Of a DNA stretch of 17,892 nucleotides, positions 1 to 9,982 are shown in pieces (position 1 is the stretch's first letter; each line of letters starts with the position of its first letter). The notes beneath the pieces were generated by a model, which did not search any database, was not told the origin of the DNA, and saw nothing but the letters and a program-made list of their open reading frames with translations. The position numbers were made by a program, and so were the translations under genes. Source of the stretch: DASRHK01 sp035650495 (lineage in GTDB: Bacteria; Pseudomonadota; Gammaproteobacteria; Nevskiales; Nevskiaceae). The DNA lies in NCBI GenBank assembly GCA_035650495.1, contig DASRHK010000149.1, positions 1 through 17,892 on the forward strand, written 5' to 3'.

Positions 1-23
1 CGTGCCCTAGGGGCATTAGCGTT

Positions 24-29
24 TACAAT
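24..29 (+). promoter_or_regulatory. candidate -10 box upstream of aspS
   Basis: TACAAT at 24-29 matches the sigma-70 -10 consensus at five of six positions and would start transcription near 35-37, leaving a leader of about 28 nt before the aspS ATG. The expected -35 position falls at the window edge and shows no good match. A small hairpin (TGCCC, loop TAG, GGGCA; 3-15) lies just upstream and may be the 3' end of a preceding gene's transcript. Confidence 0.4.
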
Positions 30-63
30 GCGCGCCTGATTTTCCAAGCCAGCACCCAACTTC

Positions 64-1851
<1,788 letters not shown>

Positions 1852-1863
1852 TTCGACTGCTGT

Positions 1864-1871
1864 AGAAGGGG
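1864..1871 (+). promoter_or_regulatory. ribosome binding site of the lipoprotein gene
   Basis: AGAAGGGG ends 7 nt before the ATG at 1879. It is a clear Shine-Dalgarno sequence in the short gap after aspS and supports this start, which is also the one that yields a correct lipoprotein signal peptide. Confidence 0.6.
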
Positions 1872-1878
1872 CTGTCCA

Positions 1879-3207
1879 ATGAAAGTGTTCCGTTTCACGC
1901 TGATCGCGGCGACGATCGGTCTTGGCTCGTGCAATGGCATCGGCGAGGGCATCAAGCTCGAGACGCTGGCCATCGTGCCGGCCTCCAACACGACGACCAC
2001 CGAGACCATCGCCACCGCGAAGGTATTCCGCTGCGTGCGCGACGGCCTGAAGGCCTACGGCAAGTTCACCGACGGCGAGGTCGGCGATTACACCAACCGC
2101 GGGCATTGGAGCTCGTCGGACGAGAGCGTCGTGCACGTCTCCAACGGCGATCCGGTGCTGGACGCCAATCCGGCGGAGGAGAACACGGTCTTCATCCCGG
2201 GCACGCTGACCGCGGTCGGCCCCGGCACCGCCACGGTGACCTTCGATTACGTCGGCCTGCAGCAGACCATCGAGGTCACGGTGGCGGATCTCGACGCCTC
2301 CAAGATCAGCATCACGCCGGCCGACACCTACATCGCGCCGGGCTCGATCGAAGCGCTGCGCGTGACCGCCGAGCTCGACGGCGTCGTCTCCGACATCACG
2401 GCAACGGCGGTGTGGAGCTTCACGCAACCCAACGACGCGCTCGCGACCATCGGCGAGTTCACCGGCATCGTCACCGGCGTCAGCAAGACCGGCGGTACCT
2501 TGACCGCGAAAGCGTCGTTCACGGCTTGCGACATCGCGCCGACGACCACCGTCACCGTCGCGCCGATCAAGAAACTCGAGTTCCAGCGTGAGTTCACGCC
2601 GGCGCTGACCGAGCTCGTCGTCGGCACCAGCGAGCTGATCAAGGTCATCGCCTCGTTCGAGGGCACCGACAAGACGCAGGACCTGTCGACGCAGGCCACG
2701 CTCGCCACCGTGCCGGACTCGTTCGCGAAGTTCGCGGTGTCGGCCGGGCTGACCAACGAGCTCATCGCCCTCGCAGTGAACTCCGACAACTCGCCGGGCC
2801 TGTTCGGCGTCGCCGGCTTCTTCGGGCCCGAAGGCTACGACCAGATCCCGATCGTCGATCCGTCCACCGGTCAGACCGGCTTCGCGCTGTCGACCGTCAA
2901 GGCGACGCTGACCAGCGTGTCGATCGAGCCGAAGAATCCGCAGATCGAGCCCAAGGGCACCATCCAGTTCCACGCCATCGGCACCTATGACAACGGCGCG
3001 CGCACCCAGGAGATCACCCGGCACGTCGGCTGGGCGAGCGACGACACCTCGGTCGTGGCCATCAGCAACACGGTGCCGGTCAACGGCTTTGCCGCGTCGC
3101 TGAAGGACGAGGCGGGGTCAGTGAAGATCAGCGCGCTGGCGACGGCGGCGAATCAGGTCACGGGCGACAACGAGACCACGCTGACTGTTTCCGCCCCGGC
3201 ACCTTAA
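1879..3207 (+). CDS. putative outer-membrane lipoprotein with bacterial Ig-like (Big_2-type) repeats
   Basis: I do not recognise a specific function. The 442-residue protein begins with a lipoprotein signal peptide, MKVFRFTLIAATIGLGSC, with lipobox LGSC and the lipidated cysteine at residue 18. Residue +2 is Asn, so outer-membrane sorting is expected. The rest looks all-beta, with about four Ig-like segments starting near residues 25, 142, 231 and 344. They show the Big_2 style of 'SI.P....I..G....F.A...' openings followed by 'W.S.D..V..I' and 'G.A.VT....' stretches. The clearest examples are LTAVGPGTATVTFDY (segment 1) and SVSIEPKNPQIEPKG with VGWASDDTSVVAIS (segment 4). Only two cysteines lie outside the signal region, and I see no catalytic motif. 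Such proteins are usually surface or periplasmic binding or scaffold proteins. The gene could be cotranscribed with aspS and ends inside a strong hairpin. Confidence 0.85.
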   Translation: MKVFRFTLIAATIGLGSCNGIGEGIKLETLAIVPASNTTTTETIATAKVFRCVRDGLKAYGKFTDGEVGDYTNRGHWSSSDESVVHVSNGDPVLDANPAEENTVFIPGTLTAVGPGTATVTFDYVGLQQTIEVTVADLDASKISITPADTYIAPGSIEALRVTAELDGVVSDITATAVWSFTQPNDALATIGEFTGIVTGVSKTGGTLTAKASFTACDIAPTTTVTVAPIKKLEFQREFTPALTELVVGTSELIKVIASFEGTDKTQDLSTQATLATVPDSFAKFAVSAGLTNELIALAVNSDNSPGLFGVAGFFGPEGYDQIPIVDPSTGQTGFALSTVKATLTSVSIEPKNPQIEPKGTIQFHAIGTYDNGARTQEITRHVGWASDDTSVVAISNTVPVNGFAASLKDEAGSVKISALATAANQVTGDNETTLTVSAPAP

Positions 3208-3237
3208 AGGTGCAAGCGGGGCGGAGGGCCGGGGCGG
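3191..3237 (+). terminator. GC-rich hairpin region with two alternative pairings at the end of the lipoprotein gene
   Basis: The arm 3191-3204 (CCGCCCCG then GCACCT) pairs with AGGTGC (3208-3213) and, after a 3-nt AAG bulge, with CGGGGCGG (3217-3224). The loop is the stop codon TAA (3205-3207). In a competing fold, 3191-3200 pairs perfectly over 10 bp with GCCGGGGCGG (3228-3237). No U-run follows, so this is not a canonical intrinsic terminator. It may slow RNA polymerase or stabilise the upstream mRNA end. It ends immediately before the putative nadA -10 box. Confidence 0.5.
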
Positions 3238-3243
3238 TAAAAT
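3238..3243 (+). promoter_or_regulatory. candidate -10 box for nadA, implying a leaderless start
   Basis: TAAAAT (five of six to TATAAT) is followed by six bases, AGGCGC, and then the nadA ATG at 3250. With normal -10 to +1 spacing the first transcribed base would be the A of the ATG. No Shine-Dalgarno sequence precedes the ATG and no convincing -35 is visible in the GC-rich hairpin upstream. Confidence 0.45.
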
Positions 3244-3249
3244 AGGCGC

Positions 3250-4347
3250 ATGGCCGCCGCCCTTGCCATCCAGGAATTCTCCCTCCTCGACGACGCCGAA
3301 TGCGACGCCCGCATCGTCGCGGCGAAGCGCATGCTCGGCAAGCGCCTGCTCATCCTGGGCCATCACTACCAGCGCAACGAGGTCTTCAAGCACGCCGATT
3401 TCTCCGGCGACTCGCTGAAGCTCTCGCAGCAGGCTGCGAAGTCCGAGGCGGAGTTCATCGTCTTCTGCGGCGTGCATTTCATGGCCGAGGTCGCCGACAT
3501 CCTGACCTTCGGCAAGCGCACGGTGATCCTGCCGGACCTCGCCGCCGGCTGCTCGATGGCCGACATGGCGAACCTCGTCAAAGTGCGCAAGTGCTGGGAC
3601 GAGCTGTCGACCGTCCTCGATCCGGATCAGAAGGTCACGCCGGTCACCTACATCAACTCGGCCGCGGATCTGAAAGCGTTCTGCGGCAATCACGGCGGCA
3701 TCGTGTGCACGTCGTCGAATGCGCGCGCGGTGCTCGAATGGTCGTTCGCGCGGCGCGAGAAGGTTCTCTTCTTCCCCGATCAGCATCTGGGCCGCAACAC
3801 CGGTTTCCGCATGGGCATCCCGCTCGAGCAGATGATCGAGTGGGATTTCACCAAGCCGATGGGCGGCAACACGAAGGAACAGATCCTCGAGGCGCGGATC
3901 ATCTTGTGGAAAGGTTTCTGCTCGGTGCACCAGATGTTCCAGCCGGCGCACATCGACAACTTCCGCAAGCAGTACCCGAACGGCAAAGTGATCAGCCATC
4001 CGGAGAACGCCTTCGAGGTCTGCCAGAAGTCGGACTTCGTGGGCTCGACCGAGACGATCCTGCGCACCGTGCGTGCGTCGAAGCCCGGCGACCATTGGCT
4101 CGTCGGCACTGAATTGAATCTGGTGAATCGTCTCGCGGACGAGATGAAGCCGAAGGGCGTGACCGTGCAGTTCATGTCGCCGACGGTGTGCATGTGCTCG
4201 ACGATGTTCCGCACCGATCCCCAGCATCTCGCGTGGGTGCTCGACAATCTCGTCGTCGGCAAGACGGTGAATCGCATCCGCGTGCCGGAAGAGATCGCCA
4301 AGCCCGCGCGCGCGGCGCTGGATCTGATGCTCGAAGTGGTGGACTAA
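3250..4347 (+). CDS. nadA: quinolinate synthase
   Basis: NadA condenses iminoaspartate (from NadB) with dihydroxyacetone phosphate to give quinolinate, the first committed pyridine-ring step of de novo NAD synthesis, and needs a [4Fe-4S] cluster. The 365-residue protein shows the family pattern: GHHYQRNEV near residue 37, GCSMADMANL around Cys101, KGFCSVHQMF around Cys224, HPENAFEVC, and CMCSTMF with Cys314 and Cys316. Cys101, Cys224 and one of Cys314/316 are the likely cluster ligands by comparison with the longer Bacillus-type NadA. The product is cytosolic. nadB is not in the window. The gene may be transcribed from its own promoter without a leader. glyA follows after 13 nt, so read-through into the next operon is possible. 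Confidence 0.96.
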   Translation: MAAALAIQEFSLLDDAECDARIVAAKRMLGKRLLILGHHYQRNEVFKHADFSGDSLKLSQQAAKSEAEFIVFCGVHFMAEVADILTFGKRTVILPDLAAGCSMADMANLVKVRKCWDELSTVLDPDQKVTPVTYINSAADLKAFCGNHGGIVCTSSNARAVLEWSFARREKVLFFPDQHLGRNTGFRMGIPLEQMIEWDFTKPMGGNTKEQILEARIILWKGFCSVHQMFQPAHIDNFRKQYPNGKVISHPENAFEVCQKSDFVGSTETILRTVRASKPGDHWLVGTELNLVNRLADEMKPKGVTVQFMSPTVCMCSTMFRTDPQHLAWVLDNLVVGKTVNRIRVPEEIAKPARAALDLMLEVVD

Positions 4348-4351
4348 GGAG
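4346..4351 (+). promoter_or_regulatory. ribosome binding site of glyA
   Basis: AAGGAG overlaps the nadA stop codon (TAA 4345-4347) and sits 9 nt before the glyA ATG at 4361. It is the best Shine-Dalgarno match in the window and fixes the glyA start. Confidence 0.75.
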
Positions 4352-4360
4352 AGCGGGGAA

Positions 4361-5644
<1,284 letters not shown>

Positions 5645-6172
5645 GTGCAGTGTCCCTTCTGCAAGGCTCCTGATACCCGCGTCATCGATTCCCGTCTCGC
5701 AGAAGACGGCAGCCAGGTGCGCCGCCGGCGCGAGTGCGAGAACTGCAAGAACCGCTTCACCACCTTCGAGAAGGCGCAGCTGGCCATGCCGTACGTGGTG
5801 AAGCGCGAAGGCACGCCGGTGCCGTTCGACGAGGACAAGCTGCGCAAGGGCATGGAGATGGCGCTGCACAAGCGCGGCGTGCCGCCCGAGAAGATCGATC
5901 ATGCGATCGAGAACATCGCCGCCAAGCTGCGCGCGACCGGCGAGCGCGAAGTGCCGTCGCGCCAGATCGGCGAGTGGGTGATGGAGGAGCTGCACGAGCT
6001 CGACCAGGTCGCCTACGTGCGCTTCGCGTCGATCTATCGCAGCTTCGAGGACGTCAGCGCGTTCTCCGAGGAGATCGAGCGGCTGAAGCGCATGCCGGGC
6101 GCCGAGGAGCGCAAGAGCCAGCTGCCGCTGATCGAAGCGATCGAGCGCGTCCGCGTGCGCAGCAAGCAGTGA
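5645..6172 (+). CDS. nrdR: transcriptional repressor NrdR of ribonucleotide reductase genes
   Basis: NrdR binds NrdR boxes upstream of nrd operons and represses them when its ATP-cone is loaded with dATP/ATP. The N-terminal zinc ribbon is clear: MQCPFCKAPDTRVIDSR with Cys3 and Cys6, then ECENCKNRF with Cys31 and Cys34. The basic RRRRE between them fits DNA contact. The ATP-cone follows (about residues 49-139, from PYVVKREGTPVPFDEDKL to YVRFASIYRSFEDVSAF). At 175 residues it is somewhat longer than the usual 150-160 because of a charged C-terminal tail. The start is GTG at 5645, directly after the glyA TAA, and gives the canonical MxCPxC N-terminus. No nrd genes lie in the window, so its targets are elsewhere. 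Confidence 0.96.
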   Translation: MQCPFCKAPDTRVIDSRLAEDGSQVRRRRECENCKNRFTTFEKAQLAMPYVVKREGTPVPFDEDKLRKGMEMALHKRGVPPEKIDHAIENIAAKLRATGEREVPSRQIGEWVMEELHELDQVAYVRFASIYRSFEDVSAFSEEIERLKRMPGAEERKSQLPLIEAIERVRVRSKQ

Positions 6173-7299
6173 GTCCCGCGGCCGCAGCTGCAATCACTCC
6201 CGAGAAAGCGATGGCGCAGGCGCTGCGCCTCGCCGAGCGCGGCAGCGCGTCGACGCATCCGAATCCGCGCGTGGGCTGCGTCATCGTCAAGAACGGCAAG
6301 GTGATCGCCGAAGGCTTCCACGAGCGCGCCGGCGATCGCCACGCGGAGATCAACGCTTTGCGCGAGGCGGGCGACAAGGCACGCGGCGCCGACGTGTTCG
6401 TCACGCTGGAGCCGTGCTGCCACACCGGCCGCACCGGTCCGTGCACGCAGGCGCTGCTGGCGCACAAGCCGCACAAGGTCTGGATCGCGATGCAGGATCC
6501 CAATCCGCTCGTCGCCGGCAAGGGCATCGCGCAGCTGCGCAAGGCGGGGATCGAGGTCGATGTCGGCGTGCTGCAGGACGAAGCCGCCGCACTCAATCGC
6601 GGCTTCGTCTCGCGCATGACGCGCGGACGTCCTTTCGTGACGTTGAAGCTCGCGGCGAGTCTCGACGGCCGCACCGCGACGTCGACCGGCGAATCGAAGT
6701 GGATCACCAGCGAGGAAGCGCGCGCCGACGTGCATCGCCTGCGCGCGGAGTCCGGCGCGGTGCTCACCAGCAGCGCGACGATCATGGCCGACGACCCCGA
6801 GCTGACCGTGCGCTTCGGATCGTTCCCCCGCCAGCCGGATCGCATCGTGCTCGACACGCATCTGCGCTCGTCGCTCGATGCGAAAGTGTGGGCGCCCGGC
6901 GCGCGACGCATCCTGCTCGCCGTGCGACCGCGCTCCGATCAGGTCGACGAGCTCAAGGCGCGCGGTGTCGAAGTGCAGCTCGTCGGCGTGTCGAGCGGCG
7001 GTCACGTCGATCTCGCGTCCGCTTTGACGAGCCTCGGCCGCAGCGAGATCAACGAGGTGTTCGTCGAGTGCGGGCCGCGTCTCGCCGGCGCGTTCCTGCA
7101 GAGCGGACTGGTCGACGAGCTCGTGATCTATTTCGCGCCGTCGCTGCTCGGACACGACAGCCGCCCGCTCGCCGAGCTGCCCGGATTGCGCAGCCTGCAT
7201 CAGCGCATCCCGCTCGAGTTCCTCGAGACCAAGAAGATCGGGCCGGATCTGCGCATCACGGCGCGGCCGCTGCCGCTTTCACCGCTGCACCAATCCTGA
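6169..7299 (+). CDS. ribD: bifunctional diaminohydroxyphosphoribosylaminopyrimidine deaminase / 5-amino-6-ribosylamino uracil reductase
   Basis: RibD performs steps two and three of riboflavin synthesis: deamination of the pyrimidine made by GTP cyclohydrolase II, then NADPH reduction of the ribose side chain. The deaminase domain (about 15-150) has the zinc and catalytic signature HAE (His58, Glu60) and PCCHTGRTGPC with Cys83 and Cys92. The reductase domain (about 152-370) starts at RPFVTLKLAASLDGRTA and includes GESKWITS and the C-terminal VDELVIYFAPSLLG. I chose GTG 6169, which overlaps the nrdR stop as GTGA and gives 376 residues. ATG 6211 is the alternative and would remove 14 residues. 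The open frame continues further upstream, but only as a shadow inside nrdR. Its stop overlaps the next start as TGATG. Confidence 0.95.
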   Translation: MSPAAAAAITPEKAMAQALRLAERGSASTHPNPRVGCVIVKNGKVIAEGFHERAGDRHAEINALREAGDKARGADVFVTLEPCCHTGRTGPCTQALLAHKPHKVWIAMQDPNPLVAGKGIAQLRKAGIEVDVGVLQDEAAALNRGFVSRMTRGRPFVTLKLAASLDGRTATSTGESKWITSEEARADVHRLRAESGAVLTSSATIMADDPELTVRFGSFPRQPDRIVLDTHLRSSLDAKVWAPGARRILLAVRPRSDQVDELKARGVEVQLVGVSSGGHVDLASALTSLGRSEINEVFVECGPRLAGAFLQSGLVDELVIYFAPSLLGHDSRPLAELPGLRSLHQRIPLEFLETKKIGPDLRITARPLPLSPLHQS

Positions 7300-7892
7300 T
7301 GTTCACTGGCATCGTCGAAGTGATCGGGCGCATCGCCGCCATCGCCGAAGTCATGGCGGGCCGGCGCGTCACCGTCGAAGCGAAAAAATATTTCCGCGGC
7401 GCGAAGCCCGGCGACAGCATTTCCGTGAATGGGGTCTGCCTGACTGCGGTGAGGATCAGCGCCGATCGCTTCACCGCCGACGTCTCCGCGGAAACCTTGC
7501 GCGCGACCACCGCGGGCCGATGGAAAGTCGGAACTGCCGTGAATCTCGAGCGCGCGCTCACCGCCGCGAAGCCGCTCGGCGGTCATTTCGTGTCGGGGCA
7601 CGTCGACGGTGTCGCCAAGGCCGTGTCGATCGGCCGGCAGGGCTCGTCGCGGCGCATGCGCTTCGAGGCGCCCCGCGCGCTGTCGCGCTACATCGCGCGC
7701 AAGGGCTCGGTGTGTGTGGATGGAGTAAGCTTGACCGTCAACGAAGTCGCGCGAAACAGCTTCGACCTCATGATCATCCCGCACACGCTCGCGCACACGA
7801 CCCTCGGCACCCTCGAGGTCGGGGGCGCGGTGAATCTCGAAGTCGATCTGGTCGCGCGTTATCTGGAGCGGCTGCTCGCCGCAAGGGAATAG
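7299..7892 (+). CDS. ribE: riboflavin synthase, alpha subunit type
   Basis: This enzyme dismutates two 6,7-dimethyl-8-ribityllumazine molecules into riboflavin and the pyrimidine precursor, the last step of the pathway. The N-terminus MFTGIVEVIGRI is diagnostic. The two tandem lumazine-binding barrels are visible: the first with GDSISVNGVCLTAV, the second starting near GHFVSGHVDGVA and containing KGSVCVDGVSLTVNEV and MIIPHTLAHTTL. The length of 197 residues is typical. The ATG at 7299 shares its A with the ribD stop (TGATG), which suggests translational coupling. The symbol ribC is used for the same protein in some species. The protein acts as a trimer in the cytosol. Confidence 0.96.
   Translation: MFTGIVEVIGRIAAIAEVMAGRRVTVEAKKYFRGAKPGDSISVNGVCLTAVRISADRFTADVSAETLRATTAGRWKVGTAVNLERALTAAKPLGGHFVSGHVDGVAKAVSIGRQGSSRRMRFEAPRALSRYIARKGSVCVDGVSLTVNEVARNSFDLMIIPHTLAHTTLGTLEVGGAVNLEVDLVARYLERLLAARE
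7883..7888 (+). promoter_or_regulatory. ribosome binding site of ribB(X)
   Basis: AAGGGA lies 7 nt before the ATG at 7896, overlapping the last codons of ribE. This gene is one of the few in the operon whose start does not overlap the preceding stop. Confidence 0.6.
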
Positions 7893-7895
7893 TCG

Positions 7896-9038
7896 ATGAG
7901 TAAAGTCGCCACGCTCGATCCGCGCCCGCGCGAGCTCGACAAGATCGAAGACATCATCGCCGACATCAAGGCCGGCAAGATGGTCGTGCTGATGGACGAC
8001 GCCGATCGCGAGAACGAGGGCGACATCATCATGGCCGCGACGCACGTGCGGCCGGAAGACATCAACTTCATGGCGCGCTACGGGCGCGGACTGATCTGCC
8101 TCACGCTCTCCGCCGAGCGCTGCAAGCAGTTGCGCCTGCCGCCGATGGTCGCGCAACAGGACGATCTGCATAAGACGGCGTTCACCGTGTCGATCGAAGC
8201 CGCGCACGGTGTGACGACCGGCATCTCCGCGTTCGATCGCGCGCACACGATCCGCACGGCGGTGAAGCCGGATGCGAATCCGTCCGACATCGTCATGCCG
8301 GGACACGTGTTCCCGCTGCAGGCGCAGCCGGGCGGCGTGCTCACGCGCGCCGGTCACACCGAAGCGGGCTGCGACCTTGCGCGCCTCGCGGGACTCGAGC
8401 CGGCGTCGGTGATCGTCGAGATCCTCAACGAGGATGGAACGATGGCGCGCCGCCCCGACCTCGAGCGCTTCGCGCGCGAGCACGGGTTGAAGCTCGGCAC
8501 CATCGCCGACCTGATCCGCTATCGCCTGCAGAACGAGCACAGCGTCGAGCGCGTCGCCGAGACGGGCGTGAAGACGCCATTCGGCGAGTTCAAGCTGGTG
8601 AGCTATCAGGACACGATCGCAAACACGCTGCACTTCGCGATGGTGCTCGGTGAGGTGCGTGGCAACGAGCCGACGCTCGTGCGCGTGCACGTGCGCAACA
8701 TGCTCTCCGACGTGCTCGGCATCGAGCACGAGCAGTTCGGCTGGCCGCTCAAGAGCGCGCTGAAGCGCATCGCCGAGGAAGGCAAGGGCGTCGTCGTGCT
8801 GCTGCGCATGCCGGAGTCGCCGCGCGAGCTGATGCAGCAGATCGTCAATCTCGACAAGCCGCTGGCCGACGACCCGCACCCAACCGATTCGCGCCAGGTC
8901 CTGCGCACCTACGGGCTGGGCGCGCAGATCCTGTCCGATCTCGGCGTGCGCAAGATGCGCGTGCTCTCCGCGCCCAAGCGAATGCAGGCGATCTCCGGCT
9001 TCGGCCTCGAAGTCGTGGACTACGTCGCCTGTGACTGA
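7896..9038 (+). CDS. ribB: 3,4-dihydroxy-2-butanone-4-phosphate synthase fused to a degenerate GTP cyclohydrolase II-like domain (RibBX type)
   Basis: The N-terminal domain (about 15-215) converts ribulose 5-phosphate to 3,4-dihydroxy-2-butanone 4-phosphate, the four-carbon unit for lumazine. It has the active-site motif MDDADRENEGDIIMAA (Asp34, Asp35, Arg38, Glu39, Glu41), the segment AAHGVTTGISAFDRAHTIR, and PGHVFPLQAQPGGVLTRAGHTEAG. The C-terminal domain (about 223-380) is RibA-like by position and by its YGLGAQILSDLGV ending. Where GTP cyclohydrolase II has its zinc cysteines (CxxxC...CxC), this protein reads VRVHVRNMLSDVLGIEHEQF around His265, and the later QEGRG segment is MPESP. The C-terminal domain should therefore not hydrolyse GTP. 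Such hybrids are known as RibBX in other Gammaproteobacteria. A separate ribA is expected elsewhere in the genome. Automatic pipelines would probably call it ribBA. Confidence 0.94.
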   Translation: MSKVATLDPRPRELDKIEDIIADIKAGKMVVLMDDADRENEGDIIMAATHVRPEDINFMARYGRGLICLTLSAERCKQLRLPPMVAQQDDLHKTAFTVSIEAAHGVTTGISAFDRAHTIRTAVKPDANPSDIVMPGHVFPLQAQPGGVLTRAGHTEAGCDLARLAGLEPASVIVEILNEDGTMARRPDLERFAREHGLKLGTIADLIRYRLQNEHSVERVAETGVKTPFGEFKLVSYQDTIANTLHFAMVLGEVRGNEPTLVRVHVRNMLSDVLGIEHEQFGWPLKSALKRIAEEGKGVVVLLRMPESPRELMQQIVNLDKPLADDPHPTDSRQVLRTYGLGAQILSDLGVRKMRVLSAPKRMQAISGFGLEVVDYVACD

Positions 9039-9537
9039 ACGTTTGAAAGGCGAGGGCAAGACCGGATACGCCGCGCCGCCGAAGCCGCGCAAGGGTGAGT
9101 TCGCAACGACCAGCATCGCCATCGTCGGCACGCGCTGGAACGTCGGCTACATCGACGCGCTCACCGCCGGCGCGAAGCGCTGTCTCAAGGATTGGGGCGT
9201 GCCGCCGCGGCGCGTGAAGCAATTCCTCGTGCCTGGCGCGTTCGAATTGCCGCTCGCGGTGTCCGGTCTCATCGAGCGTGCGAGCTTCGACGGCATCATC
9301 GCGCTCGGCGCCGTGATCCGCGGCGAGACGCCGCACTTCGAATACGTCGCCGGCGAATGCTCGCGCGGCTTGCGCGAGGCGGCGCAGCGCTATGGCGTGC
9401 CGATCGGCTTCGGCGTGCTCACCGTGAACAACGACGCACAAGCCGAAGCGCGCTGCGGTCCCGGTCGCGACAACAAGGGCTACGAAGCCGCAGCGTCGAC
9501 GCTCGAGATGATCCGCTTCCTGCGGGATCTTTCGTGA
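9031..9537 (+). CDS. ribH: 6,7-dimethyl-8-ribityllumazine synthase
   Basis: RibH condenses the pyrimidine from RibD with the four-carbon product of RibB to form the lumazine substrate of riboflavin synthase, and assembles into pentamers or icosahedral shells. Visible family blocks are AIVGTRWN near the N-terminus, VPGAFELPLAVS, GAVIRGETPHFEYVAGECSRGL (His in the active site), PIGFGVLTVNN and NKGYEAAASTLEMI. The 168 residues include an N-terminal extension of about 10-15 residues relative to enteric RibH. The start GTG 9031 overlaps the ribB stop by 8 bp; TTG 9043 is a weak alternative and no ATG is available. Confidence 0.95.
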   Translation: MTERLKGEGKTGYAAPPKPRKGEFATTSIAIVGTRWNVGYIDALTAGAKRCLKDWGVPPRRVKQFLVPGAFELPLAVSGLIERASFDGIIALGAVIRGETPHFEYVAGECSRGLREAAQRYGVPIGFGVLTVNNDAQAEARCGPGRDNKGYEAAASTLEMIRFLRDLS

Positions 9538-9977
9538 CCGGCGCCGACAACAACATTCCCCAGAGCCGCCGCGGACTCGCGCGGCGTCTGACCGTGCAGG
9601 CGCTGTACCAGTGGCTCGTCAACGAGACGCCGCCGGATGCGCTCCTGCGGCAGTTCAAGGAGCAGCCAGAAGGGCTCGGGCGCGCGGACGGCGACTACTT
9701 CAGCGAGCTGCTGCAAGGCACGGTGAAGTCCGCGCCGCAGCTCAACGACACGCTGACGCCGTACCTCGATCGTCCGCTCACGCAGCTCGATCCGGTCGAG
9801 CACGCGGTGCTGCTGCTCGGCGCCTACGAGCTGCAGCACAAGCCCGAAGTGCCGTGGAAGGTGGTGGTCAACGAAGCGGTGAACCTCACCAAGATGTTCG
9901 GCGCCGAGGAGGGCTTCAAGTTCGTCAACGGCGTGCTGGACAAGCTTGCGCGCAACGCGCGGGCCAGCGAAGTCTGA
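9534..9977 (+). CDS. nusB: transcription antitermination factor NusB
   Basis: NusB forms a heterodimer with S10 (NusE), binds boxA RNA and promotes antitermination of rRNA operons. The 147-residue sequence has the typical helical NusB pattern: SRRGLARRLTVQALYQWLVN near the N-terminus, LDPVEHAVLLLGAYEL in the middle and VVVNEAVNLTKMFGAEEGFKFVNGVLDKLAR at the C-terminus. The GTG start at 9534 overlaps the ribH stop as GTGA. The same open frame runs far upstream through ribH, but only as an overlapping shadow. The ribH-nusB-thiL order is strongly conserved in Proteobacteria. Confidence 0.95.
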   Translation: MTGADNNIPQSRRGLARRLTVQALYQWLVNETPPDALLRQFKEQPEGLGRADGDYFSELLQGTVKSAPQLNDTLTPYLDRPLTQLDPVEHAVLLLGAYELQHKPEVPWKVVVNEAVNLTKMFGAEEGFKFVNGVLDKLARNARASEV

Positions 9978-9982
9978 TCGTC

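Noticed and set aside
7860..7900. FMN riboswitch before ribB
   Set aside because: The gap between ribE and ribB is only 3 nt, and no multi-stem RFN element can fit outside the coding sequence; none was seen before ribD either.
7200..9131. Long - strand open frame opposite ribE and ribB (643 codons)
   Set aside because: Same situation: the sense proteins are unmistakable and the antisense product is arginine-rich with no recognisable domain.
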